From: Amoebophrya sp. AT5.2
Lineage: Eukaryota; Sar; Dinophyceae; Syndiniales; Amoebophryaceae
Assembly (NCBI GenBank): GCA_005223375.1
Contig: RXOD01005662.1
Location: 1-12,978 of the forward strand
Direction: 5' to 3'
DNA length: 12,978 nt
Part shown: positions 1 to 8,431 of the stretch, piece by piece
Layout: each line of letters starts with the position of its first letter
Position numbering within the stretch: the stretch's first letter is position 1
Position numbers and translations under genes: made by a program
Notes under the pieces: model-generated
The model's database searches: none
Seen by the model: only the letters and a program-made list of their open reading frames with translations
What the model was told of the DNA's origin: nothing

Positions 1-143
1 CGCTGTTGGCTGTGTAGTGATGCCGGTCAGCAACCAAAAGTCAATGAATCGGAGTAGAAGCAAGAAGCCGAAACGCAGTTCGTTGCTGTTGCCAAAGCAG
101 GCAAATGTAAATCTTCTAGCCCCAGGTTGGTACTACTAGATTG

Positions 144-208
144 ATACTTTTCATACAAAGGTTTTTGTCAAGAAACTCAAACTGAACGCCAACGACCATG
201 AAAAGTAT
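144..208 (-). repeat. Perfect 11-base inverted repeat; possible 63-base micro-intron or 3' hairpin
   Basis: ATACTTTTCAT at 198-208 (minus strand) and ATGAAAAGTAT at 144-154 are exact reverse complements, 43 bases apart. The 4-mer GTAT flanks the structure directly (207-210 and 144-147). Removing 148-210 with one GTAT copy keeps the channel frame, skips the stop at 177-179 and opens a further 37 codons (TCT at 140 onward) to a TGA at 27-29. The added residues resemble nothing I know. The structure may equally be a hairpin in the 3' untranslated region. Confidence 0.4.
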
Positions 209-2768
209 ACAAGAGCGCGGGTATGTCTTGGTCTCCCCAGCCCTTCAATTTTTCTGCCTTGGGCATGCGGGCGATGTACTTTTTCCAGCGGAAGCTCTGG
301 TCCGCTCCTTCGACCTCTACTCCGGGACCGCTGCCGTTATTTTTGCCTCCATTTCCGTCGCCCGACGCCGACCGGCTCATCAGGTACTTGCGGCGCGAGG
401 CGCGCTGCTCCGCCACGGGGTCGCGGCGGTTCTTCTCGTTGAAGTTCTCGTGGTCGTACGCCTCCGCCAGGTTCCGCGCGACAATCGCGAGCGGCACGGC
501 GATGATGAGCACACCGGCCAGCGACGCGAATATGCCGCTGAGTCGACCCATGGGCGTGAACGGATACTGGTCCCCATACCCAACCGAAGTCAGCGTCACC
601 AACCCGTACCAAAGAGCAGTAGTGATACCTTCAATAGCGGAGCGGCTTGTTTACTTTACTTCGTTGTCCCCGCGGTGTTTTGATCCAGATACGAACGACA
701 CAACGTCCTGCTGTTTTGCTTTTGCACCTCCAGAAAACACATAGTACTTACGTAGTTCTTTTGCGCACCACTGGTGGTTGTACAACATCTACTTTTTTTA
801 TCAATCTGCTATGAAGTACAGCGGGGACCCTTTCTAAATAGGCGAGAGAACAAAGGGGATGAGAAATCGAAATCGCTAAATGCCTACTTGTGAATGTGTG
901 TGGGTGGAAGCCGTCGTGGTACAGGTCGCAGCAGAGAAACTGGCTCTTCAGGTCGTAGCCCGGGGCCACGCGGTGGTAGACGAGGTCGCTCATCCGCCGG
1001 AAGATGGCCCGGTTCTCGCACTCCTGATAGTACTGCTTCAGCTTATCCCCCTCCCCGCGGGGGAAGTCGACCTGGGATTTATTCCAGCGAACAATGGGCT
1101 TCGCGGTCATTTTTTTCTTATTTCATCAATTCATGATCCGGCCCTCCTTCTAGAATTGATTCCGGACGAAAGAACGAAACGTATAAATCGTATATTCTGT
1201 GAAATCAATGCGGATAGGTAGTACGTCCACTTGTGGGCAGCTGAGCTGCTCGAAGAAGAAGCCGCAGGCCGCGAAGAAGATCACTCCCATGAGCAGGAAC
1301 ATGAGCAGCACGAGCAGGATCGAGCTCGACTTCCTCACTGCAGACACCATCAGCCGAAGGTTAGAGGGGTGCCACTGCCCATTTCGCCCGATGCCCTGTA
1401 GCTGAAAGGAGCACGACGACCATCTGACCGAATCCTAATACTATCAGAGACCAAATACCGCTTATACCAGAACCAGACGAAACAAATATGGGAAAAAACC
1501 ACAAAAGAATACAGCGCATCGCCCGTGGCGCATCGTACAAGACCATAGCTACCCATAGCCCCCCAGCACCAGAGACTACCCCACACCCACTCCCGCCCCA
1601 ATGTTATACATATAAACAGCACCAGAAAAATGGGCTACAATTACTCTTCTCGCCTCCTTAAGAAGGCCGTTGGCGTACTTGCTCACCTTGAAGAGCCGGC
1701 TGAGACGCGCCAGCCGCACGATCCGCAGCAGCTTCAGCATCTTCGTCTTCCCGCCCGCGAACGCCATCTCCAGAAAAAAAGGCGAGATCGCCAGCGCGTC
1801 CGCCATGTTCATCGGTTTCAGCACGAACTCCATCCGGCTCATGCGGTTGTGGAAGCAGCACAAAAACCGCAGCACGTACTCCGCAATGAAGATAACGGTG
1901 CAAGTAAGCTCGAGGCCAAACCAGAAGCGCTGGGCGTCGCGCAGAGCGGGCTCGGTCTCAAGGATAAAGCCAAGAATGGAGAGAATGATGAACACGTGCA
2001 TCGAAAAATTTATCGTCCGCGCAACCCGCGACTGGTCCTTCATCTCGAAAATGTTGTTCTGAACAAAGGTTTGTTTCTCCGTCCGATGGGCGATCCGATT
2101 AATTGCGATGGACGATGGAGGGACAGCTATGCAGCTGCTTCAGCCACACCAACATCTATTTCTATCCGATCGATCTAATTACCCTACGGGACTAGTAGAG
2201 CGCAGAGCCATAGCAGACTCCTAAATGATCTATAGACTTCGCGAATAAGGTGGATAAGCAGAAGAGAAGAAAGTACCAGTATCCAGGTGTACTTGTAGAA
2301 GAAGCTGGCTTCCTGCATGGCGCGCTCGTACTCGGCACGCCACTTTAGCCAGACCAGCCACACCTTCTGGATTACCATCGCAGCCTGTAGTGGGATTGGA
2401 TTTTGATGCAAGGTGTCGGACAGGCGACAGACACCCGGCGCGCCGGCCTTCCCTCCGAGCCCTTGCACCCTCCGCGGCGTGAGGAAATCATGTGGAAGGT
2501 GAGTGACCAACCGTAGTTGCTCCGACTCGGGATTTATTTTTAGGGGCCCGATCGGTCAAGAAGCAGTTGATACAAATATATAAAGTAGTAATACCTCGTC
2601 CTCCTTCACTCGTCTTGCGCTGGGCTGCGCAGTTTCGTCCTTTTTCCGCTGCTCCTCGCCCTCTTCCGGGACCTCGTCCCCGTACATATCCTTGAGATCC
2701 TGTTCCGTGGTCGGCTCCACGTTCTCCTCATCCTGCCTTTCCCGCCGAGCGGCGAGCGTGACCATCAT
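177..2768 (-). CDS. Voltage-gated K+ channel (Kv-type, six transmembrane segments), six or seven exons
   Basis: Proposed exons on the minus strand are 2768-2595, 2384-2277, 2058-1645, 1374-1225, 1116-884 and 645-177, giving 515 residues in one continuous frame. The protein would form a tetrameric plasma- or endomembrane K+ channel opened by voltage. Visible: a charged N-terminus (1-58); S1 about 111-127 followed by LETEP; S2 141-160; S3 178-192; S4 200-218 with a basic residue every third position (R206, R209, R212, R215, K218); S5 251-273; the selectivity filter TLTSVGYGD at 377-385; S6 about 396-417 with a central proline, P411, where Kv channels have the PVP bend; and a polar C-terminus. 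No cyclic-nucleotide-binding domain or ankyrin repeats are seen. The stretch between S5 and the pore is about 90 residues, far longer than in animal Kv channels. The S4-S5 linker junction (exon 3/4) and the extreme C-terminus are the least certain parts. The start is the first Met of the open frame at 2768; another Met follows at once. Confidence 0.85.
646..883 (-). other. K+ channel intron 5 (probable GC-AG)
   Basis: Joining 884 to 645 gives the in-frame sequence FTSSRSAIEG leading into the pore helix. This requires the donor AG|GCATTT and the acceptor ACAAG|CCGC. A GT donor 4 bases upstream (A|GTAGGC) leaves a phase that no nearby acceptor matches. GC donors are known to be common in dinoflagellates. 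Confidence 0.5.
1117..1224 (-). other. K+ channel intron 4 (GT-AG)
   Basis: The donor reads GTGGAC|GTACTACC and the acceptor GAAATAAG|AAAAAAATG, phase 0, 108 bases. It falls inside the unusually long S5-pore turret. Confidence 0.65.
1375..1644 (-). other. K+ channel intron 3 (GT-AG, with end-proximal inverted repeat)
   Basis: The donor reads AGAAGA|GTAATTG and the chosen acceptor AATGGGCAG|TGGCAC, phase 0 on both sides. The 8-mer GCCCATTT at 1628-1635 near the 5' end is the exact reverse complement of AAATGGGC at 1377-1384, which sits 2 bases before the exon, so the two ends could pair. A rival acceptor lies at 1338 (CTGCAG|TGAGG), but its phase does not match this donor. The exact S4-S5 linker therefore remains uncertain. 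Confidence 0.55.
2059..2276 (-). other. K+ channel intron 2 (GT-AG)
   Basis: The donor reads ATACTG|GTACTTTC and the acceptor TTTGTTCAG|AACAAC, phase 0. It separates the N-terminal cytoplasmic exon from the voltage-sensor exon. The ends look canonical, with a pyrimidine-rich start. Confidence 0.75.
2385..2594 (-). other. K+ channel intron 1 (GT-AG)
   Basis: The donor reads GAG|GTATTACT and the acceptor CTACAG|GCTGCG, both in phase 0. There is no notable inverted repeat at the ends, so this is an ordinary spliceosomal intron of 210 bases and serves as a control for the odd introns elsewhere in the window. Confidence 0.75.
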
Positions 2769-3727
2769 TTTCGCCGGGGTTATTCGTTGGGGTACTGCTG
2801 TGGCGGAAACTGTGCTTGTTTTATTCGGTTACTTCGTCAAAAAATATTGCATTTTTCAATTAAAGATTTTTGCCTATAGTATACTGCAATCTCACGTGTG
2901 CGGATGAACGGTGTGCTCGATTCTACTTCAACATAATGAGCAACCCCGCCCAGGAAGCGGCGCGCACTAAATGGAACCAATCGGATTAAGATTGCAGATT
3001 CGCTCCAGGAAACGACTCTCAGTTTGGCCGCTCCTTTTACAACTCGATCGCGAATTATCTCGGCGTGCTGCTATGAAGCGACGAACGAAATTAGCACGAG
3101 TCTCTCCGTACTATTAAACTCGATGTCAAAAAAAAACGAAAACTCAGCAGCATCGCTGCTCCATCTACTCCAATTTCACAGCACTTTCCGCGATACATAT
3201 TCATAGTTCCTCCAGGTGACTCCGAATCCATGTCCGATCACCAAAAAACCAGTCTCAACATGCGCCTTCGTGAGTGAAGATTTCGTGAGTCCGAAGTCCC
3301 AACAGTTCGGTTTGGATCAGATCAAAGCCTCCGGACTCCAGTTTATCGTGGAACAGAAAAATCCTTCTCACCCGCAAAGCGAGTGTCAAGGGTTTTTTCT
3401 TCCACTACCAAAGCGAATGCGAATGCCAAAGCATCAATACAAAACAACGAAGATGTCTGATGAATCTCATGCCGTCTACTACATGTCTCTCGTGCTCTAC
3501 CCCGCCTCTCTAAATGTTATGCCAGCAAATGAAATCTGAGACGCTTTGAAGTTATTTTTTCTGCACACTGAGCGGAACAACTCATTCTGAATGATTTTCG
3601 ATTGCAATGGTCGCTTTACCGCTCCAACTACTTGCTTCTTCTTGATAGCTTGATTGCTGCGACCCGGCATATAGATCAAAAATGCAATAACGAATGGTTG
3701 AAACCAACCGTTTTGGACGAATCACAA
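2769..3727. other. Intergenic spacer, no gene seen
   Basis: This AT-richer stretch lies upstream of the K+ channel start and downstream of the membrane-protein stop. Short open frames occur on both strands, the longest about 107 codons at 3216-3539 on the plus strand, but they lack recognisable motifs. A short hairpin (GGTTG/CAACC separated by a few bases) lies near 3690-3710, just past the membrane-protein stop. No promoter motif or spliced-leader sequence was recognised. Confidence 0.6.
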
Positions 3728-4885
3728 TCACAGCCACAGTGCGATGAAGTAGCACACCCAGAGCACGTGGAACTCGACGCCGTAGAGCTCCCTCGGGTCG
3801 ATTTTCGCGATGTAACGGAGGTAGACGCGGTAGAGCGCGTAGAACGGGAAATTCCACAGCGGCGACGTAGTGGCGACCTGCAGCGCGGCCTCCGGGTCGA
3901 GCCGCGGCGCGCTGCCAGACTCGAAATCCCACCACGAGCTCGGCAAGAAAGTGTACAACCCCGGCAGCACCTCGCCCCAGCCGTACACGTCGCTCACCGT
4001 TTTGGCCACCAAACTCGCGAGCGACGTGTACGGGAGCATCAACTGTTCCGCCGCACTGCCGAAGCTCCCTTGCTCTTCAACAAGCAGCACGTCGTTGTTC
4101 CCGGGCACATTGAAGTCTATCAGACCGGCTTTCGCTTCGCCACTGCCACAAGCTTCCACAACCTCCCGGTGGTACCAGATTAGATACAGCAAGCACGGTG
4201 CGTGGTGCACGAAGACGTCCAGCAGCCGAAAAATTCCGCCCTGCACGAGCACCCGGCCGTCGACGAGGAGTTTCCGCGGGTGCACCCACACGAACACCCC
4301 CGCCACCATCGACACGTGCAGGATCGTCGCGCGGATCGCGCGCGCGTACTGGTCGAGAAAGGAGGCAAACGAGAGGTGGAGGAAAAGAACGAGTAAGGTC
4401 CACGTGGTAAAGTACCGGCTGTTCACGACGAAAAGAAAGTGGTACACCGCAGACGGGTACGAAGCCAGCTGGTCCGCAGAGGCAGAAGTAGAAGCCGGTG
4501 GGGACTTATTTGGTTTTCTTTTCGCATCAACTGCATTCGGTTCAGTACTTGATTTGGCGGCCGGGGGCGTACCGGGTGTTATTTCCTCGCGGCACGGGGT
4601 GTGTTCTGGGCCCTCCAGTTCCACGACCTTTCCAGCAGTTCCTCCGACCCCGGCTTGCCTCCGCGTGAAGCAGAGACTTCCCGGCGCGACCTTCACGCGG
4701 TGGCAGCCGGGGTTCGCCTGCAGCAGATCGCGACGCGAGTCTCCCTTTGACGGTGGACCGATCTCCCGGCCACAGGAAAGGACCGCGAGGTCGTGTTTTT
4801 TTTTGCTCGCGCGCCGGCGGACCATGAAGACATGCCGCCGGAGCTCGGTCGCGTCTAGAAAAATCTCCGCGCCGACCTCCGCCAT
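3728..4885 (-). CDS. Multipass membrane protein, possibly FAR-17a/AIG1-like
   Basis: This is a single open frame of 385 residues. The Met at 4885 is preferred over one 34 codons upstream (4987) because GC-rich, codon-like sequence begins there and the preceding bases look like spacer. The first 140 or so residues are hydrophilic, with basic and Ser/Pro/Thr-rich stretches and no recognised domain. The remainder has hydrophobic segments near 160-176 (after RYFTTWT), 184-201, 218-237 (LLDVFVHHAPCLLYLIW), 343-357 and 370-385. The order YFTTWT, a short loop, a VWVHPRKLL segment and then a helix with HH resembles the AIG1/ADTRP family, in which one Thr and one His form the catalytic pair of fatty-acid-ester hydrolases of the bilayer. 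That assignment is from memory of the pattern. A polar loop of about 100 residues between the HH helix and the last helices is unusual for the family. The protein ends inside its last helix, so a missed 3' exon is possible. Confidence 0.6.
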   Translation of the reverse strand: MAEVGAEIFLDATELRRHVFMVRRRASKKKHDLAVLSCGREIGPPSKGDSRRDLLQANPGCHRVKVAPGSLCFTRRQAGVGGTAGKVVELEGPEHTPCREEITPGTPPAAKSSTEPNAVDAKRKPNKSPPASTSASADQLASYPSAVYHFLFVVNSRYFTTWTLLVLFLHLSFASFLDQYARAIRATILHVSMVAGVFVWVHPRKLLVDGRVLVQGGIFRLLDVFVHHAPCLLYLIWYHREVVEACGSGEAKAGLIDFNVPGNNDVLLVEEQGSFGSAAEQLMLPYTSLASLVAKTVSDVYGWGEVLPGLYTFLPSSWWDFESGSAPRLDPEAALQVATTSPLWNFPFYALYRVYLRYIAKIDPRELYGVEFHVLWVCYFIALWL

Positions 4886-5890
4886 CCTCTGATAAATCTT
4901 TTTGTCGCGACCGGTGATCAGATTTACAATACCGAGACAGACTGCACACCTATCTAACTTTCTTGTAGTACGGCTATTGGTGACCACCTACGATGCGGAT
5001 GCCCAACCATAACTCTCTCGCCGATGGATTACTGCTGCACAGTTGTTGGGTCGTTGCCTCTGATGACAACAGAAATGATCACACAGGGTCACAAAATTGG
5101 GTAGGGTAGCACCTGCGTCTCCATGCGTAGTTGTCAGAGTCATTGTCCGTCAAAGGGAGTACATACGGCCTATTGCTTGGGACGTAGCAGTCCAGCGCTC
5201 TCAAACCCGCAAATCGAATCAAAAACACCACCGAGGAAATTGGAGCTGCATTCCCTGATCGCGCCTCGTCGCTCGCCAGAACATGTGCAAAGGACCGACG
5301 ACATTGGTGAAGATGGCCGACGCTAGCTGCAAACCGAATGATATTTTCTTTTTTCAGGGTTGCCACTCTTCCAGTACCATTCTGATGTAATGCTTGGTTT
5401 TTGGAGTTCGGTTCCCTTGCCGAACTCGTTTATGCATTTCGAATCATAGCAATAGCTCCCTCGCTCGACTTCGACGATTCTCGCTCTTCACAACTGCTCT
5501 AGCCAGCTACGAGACACAGCCTTGCAGCTGCTGCTGAAATTGAAAACCCTATCTATGTATTGAGACGCACTTCCACTTCTTCTTCTATAAAAAAAAAGTA
5601 TATCTTTCTACAAACATGCTCGCGGTCCTCTCCAGTTCGAGTTCATTTCTGGCGCATAGGTACATCACTCCGAAGGGGAGGAGCCGCCTCGTGGTACAGG
5701 AAGAATCAGACGAGGATCGATGTTTCTTTACTTTCTTCGTATCGGTATCTTTCTAAATCGATAGAGTATCCTCGGCTGCTTTTTCGATCGGACCCCATCG
5801 TCCAACGGACTCTCGTAGCAAGCCCAAGAAGCTTCACTACCACTAATATAGACGACCAAACTACGAAAGATCGGCTTCATCTGCCACTGG
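4886..5890. other. Intergenic spacer, no gene seen
   Basis: This stretch lies between the TBCB stop and the membrane-protein start. The longest open frame is a plus-strand one of 133 codons (5560-5961) that runs antisense into the TBCB last exon and has no recognisable motif. No RNA gene, tandem repeat or mobile element was seen. Confidence 0.6.
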
Positions 5891-7445
5891 CTAGATTTCG
5901 TCTTCTTCCTCTTCTTCGAGGAAGGCGAAGGGGTCTAGTTCCGGGAAGTCTCCGACGTTGACGTTTTCTGCCCGGGAGAAGCAGCCGTACTTGTCGCGCC
6001 TGCACTCGAAATAGCGCTCGCCGTCCTTGCTGCCATCGTTCATCCCCTGCGGCTCGTCCAACTCCACCCCGATCCACGTGCCGGGGGCGCCTTTTACGGG
6101 GCCCACAAACCTGTTCAGTTTCATCTTACTTCGTGTTCAACTATCTATTACTCTAAGTCAGTGAGTACTAAAAATCGAAACGAACAAAGCTACTGGGCCG
6201 AGAGCTTATGAACTTTATCGTTCCTCTTCTTCCCCCGGGGTTGCACTCGCACCTTTTCCCTACCCCGTACTTGACGTGCACGTCTTCCGGTGTTTTGGGG
6301 CGCTCGACTTCCGCCGCGGCCTGACTCCCCTCCTCCCCTGCTCCCGCGGCTCCTTTCTTATTGAAGAGCCTGAAGTTGGGGTTCTTCTCGCGCTCCTGCC
6401 GCACGTGGTTGCGCAGCGTTTTCTCGCGGCTGTCGTACGCCTCGTCGGTCATCTTGTACTTTTCCACCAGGTTGATGTTCTCCAGTCCGCCCCCGGCCGC
6501 CAGGGACGGAATTACAAACGAGAGCCAAAAACATGCGGTATGCATGGTCGACTCGATGGCCGGGAGGCGCTGGCCGATCGATCGAAGGGTTTCGGCGGGG
6601 GGAAACGTTCCGGCGGGGCACCGGGTCCGGGAGAAGACGAGCCATTTCTTGGGAGTAGAGGGAATAAGAGGACTCAACAGCTGGAGAGATGCATATGCAG
6701 GACCGAGGAGGCAGAAATCGACACTAGGGAAGAACGGCTATCGGGCAGCCACAGCGAGGTAAATTTTTTGCGGCAGAAACGCGCCCCAGGGTCTACCGAG
6801 AACCCCCACTTTTCTTGCGGCGACGCGTCCTGCGACGCTAAACCATGCGGCCATGGCTATAGCAATGCATTTTTTTGAGCTGTAAGTAGGGATCCGTATC
6901 CTTGATGAAGAGCTCCATGTCGTTCCCAGCGCCGTACTCACGAAGGGTCTTGTGGTCGTCGTACAAAAAAATCGTGTCGGACACGCCAGACCTAAAAAAA
7001 AAAATTATATATATATTTTCATTCATGATTCGATTATCCCGTCGAGAGCGCTTCTGATTGTCTGTCGATGGATGTTCCGCGTCCGGGGTCGCTATCGCTT
7101 TAAGTATCTAGAATAGATCCTGTTCCTGCCCACGCCCTACTCCTACAGAAGCAACTACTTTACTATCTTTCTTCTATCGTAAGAGTACCTCCTCAAGTAG
7201 AGCTCCATGTGTGCGACGCTTCCGGCGCCGTGTTTGTGGAGTTTTTCTTTGACGGAGAAGATGGAGGAGTCCAGGCAAAACCGCAGGTCGTGCCACCTCT
7301 GCTCCAGTTGGTTGTGCCGGATATCCATGCGGATAAGGCCCTCGGCCTGGTAGTCGTGCCGGGACGCGTCGCTCGCCGTCACCCAGTTCCGCATGGCGTC
7401 CCGCATCTCGCCAGCGAACACCGTCTTCGTGTCCGTATCCGGCAT
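5891..7445 (-). CDS. TBCB: Tubulin-folding cofactor B (CAP-Gly and ubiquitin-like domains)
   Basis: Proposed exons are 7445-7189, 6991-6886, 6506-6214 and 6110-5891, giving 291 residues against about 245 in animals. TBCB works with TBCE in the cytosol to handle alpha-tubulin during folding and heterodimer recycling. Visible: an N-terminal extension, then a ubiquitin-like domain from about residue 33 to 117 (MELYLR, then FLYDDHKTL, then MELFIKD); the linker motif VEKYKMTDEAYDSREKTL, typical of the family; a coiled, charged middle; a CAP-Gly domain at about 203-272 (RRGTIKFVGP, PGTWIGVELDEP, RYFEC, KYGCF); and a GDFPELDPF segment ending in EEEDEI. The terminal DEI is the family's autoinhibitory tail. 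The CAP-Gly signature GKNDG reads GMNDG at 241-245. The order of parts and the C-terminal motif make the identity firm; only the second intron is irregular. Confidence 0.93.
6111..6213 (-). other. TBCB intron 3 (GT-AG)
   Basis: The donor reads ATAAA|GTTCATAAG and the acceptor CTGAACAG|GTTTGTG, restoring TIKFVGPVKG inside the CAP-Gly domain. The intron starts GTTCA and ends TGAACAG, so a 5-base inverted repeat lies at its termini. Confidence 0.8.
6507..6885 (-). other. TBCB intron 2, without GT or AG at the homology-supported ends
   Basis: Family homology joins KDTDPY (ends at 6886) to SLAAGGGLENINLVEKY (starts at 6506), both in phase 0. The intron then begins TTACAGCTC and ends GTAATTCCG. 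No GT lies near the left edge, and no AG occurs in the roughly 40 bases before the right edge. TTACA at the start and TGTAA near the end are inverted copies. Further in, an A-run followed by ATGC on the left matches T-rich sequence preceded by GCAT on the right. Edges may be off by a few bases. A canonical alternative would add dozens of unrelated residues between two conserved blocks. Confidence 0.55.
6992..7188 (-). other. TBCB intron 1 (GT-AG)
   Basis: The donor reads AGGAG|GTACTC. The acceptor is a run of T followed by TAG|GTCTGG, phase 2. The splice joins MELYLRR to SGVSDTIFLYDD, in the middle of the ubiquitin-like domain. It is an ordinary intron with a strong polypyrimidine tract and an AT-rich alternating stretch before it. 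Confidence 0.8.
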
Positions 7446-8431
7446 TTTTCAAGCGAGACTCTTGAGTTCGGTATGAATGTAGTATTACAGTTCAGCTTCT
7501 TTTCGGCTTTCGCTTTAATCTGTCCCACCGTCGGAGAAATCAATGCTGCTCTTCTCGTATCAATCTAGTACTAAGAACCCGGTCCTGTATACAGGTACGT
7601 CTGAATTTCATCGACCCTCTCTTTTGTTAGAGTGAGTAGAAGAAGTAGATGCTGAGGCGTACTTAGATGATCAATTCCCTTACGGCACGCTCCCACCTTT
7701 CGACCACGATCGACTGTCGCACGACGAAGAAAATGCTGCACCTGCAAGGGGTAATGTTAATGTTAATCTTAATGAAAATGATGGCAAGAACTCGTAAACA
7801 CAAACACCCTGATCCCTGCTCTGCACTTATTTCGCACGCTCCCACTCCTGCATTCTGATTCTTCTCGTGACTGTCTCATAAAAGCCCTAATTCGAATTCG
7901 TAATAGATTTGATATTTGCTTTATGCTTTGGAACCGCATTTGCTTTGGCCCAAAGTGCTCCACCGCATCTGCAAACGAACACGTGAAGCAAATAAAACGG
8001 CAACGATTGGGTATGTGCGGCCCCTTCCCGCTGATTCAGGAGGAGGTGGAGACTCAACATTCTTGATCGAAAGTAAAAAGACAGCGAAAACAAAAAGAGA
8101 TTTTCTTCTAAAATATTTCTTTACGACTTGCGCAAAAACACATTCTTTGGGCGTGCATGAGGAAAGACGAAAAAAAAAATAATCGCGCTATATTTGAACG
8201 TGATCCCGTAGATTTTCGGTAAAAACGGGCGGAATCTGACCACGAGGACGGTATCAAAAAGTAGACGTTTACTCGCACTAAAAATAAATATTATGGTCTG
8301 CGTAACTAACTGAGAGATCTGATAGATTCTGATGAGACGATAGAAGTAATAAAACTCAGTGGCTTTATCGACATATATGTACTTACAACTGGGTTTCCAA
8401 AAGAACGCGGTCTTGAAGATCGGCCACATCT
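7446..8431. other. AT-rich intergenic spacer, no gene seen
   Basis: This stretch lies between the calpain stop and the TBCB start. It contains A/T runs, a small AATGTTAATGTTAATCTTAATG iteration near 7751 and no convincing coding sequence. A consensus-like donor, GTAAGT, is present on the minus strand at 8386-8381, just after a stretch that stays open in another frame (see findings). Nothing resembling a spliced-leader gene was seen. Confidence 0.55.

Noticed and set aside
3216..3539. 107-codon plus-strand frame in the spacer
   Set aside because: No motif, no neighbours on that strand, and codon usage unlike the GC-rich genes of the window.
3870..4892. Plus-strand open frame of 340 codons
   Set aside because: It is antisense to the membrane-protein gene. 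Its translation is Ser/Arg/Thr-rich with no domain, whereas the minus frame has clear transmembrane helices.
5560..5961. 133-codon plus-strand frame
   Set aside because: It is half spacer and half antisense of the TBCB last exon, with no recognisable feature.
6507..6885. TCCC at both edges of TBCB intron 2 as a target-site duplication
   Set aside because: Joining at TCCC shifts the reading frame relative to the conserved GGGLENINLVEKY block, so the duplication reading does not work, unlike CTCGC in the calpain.
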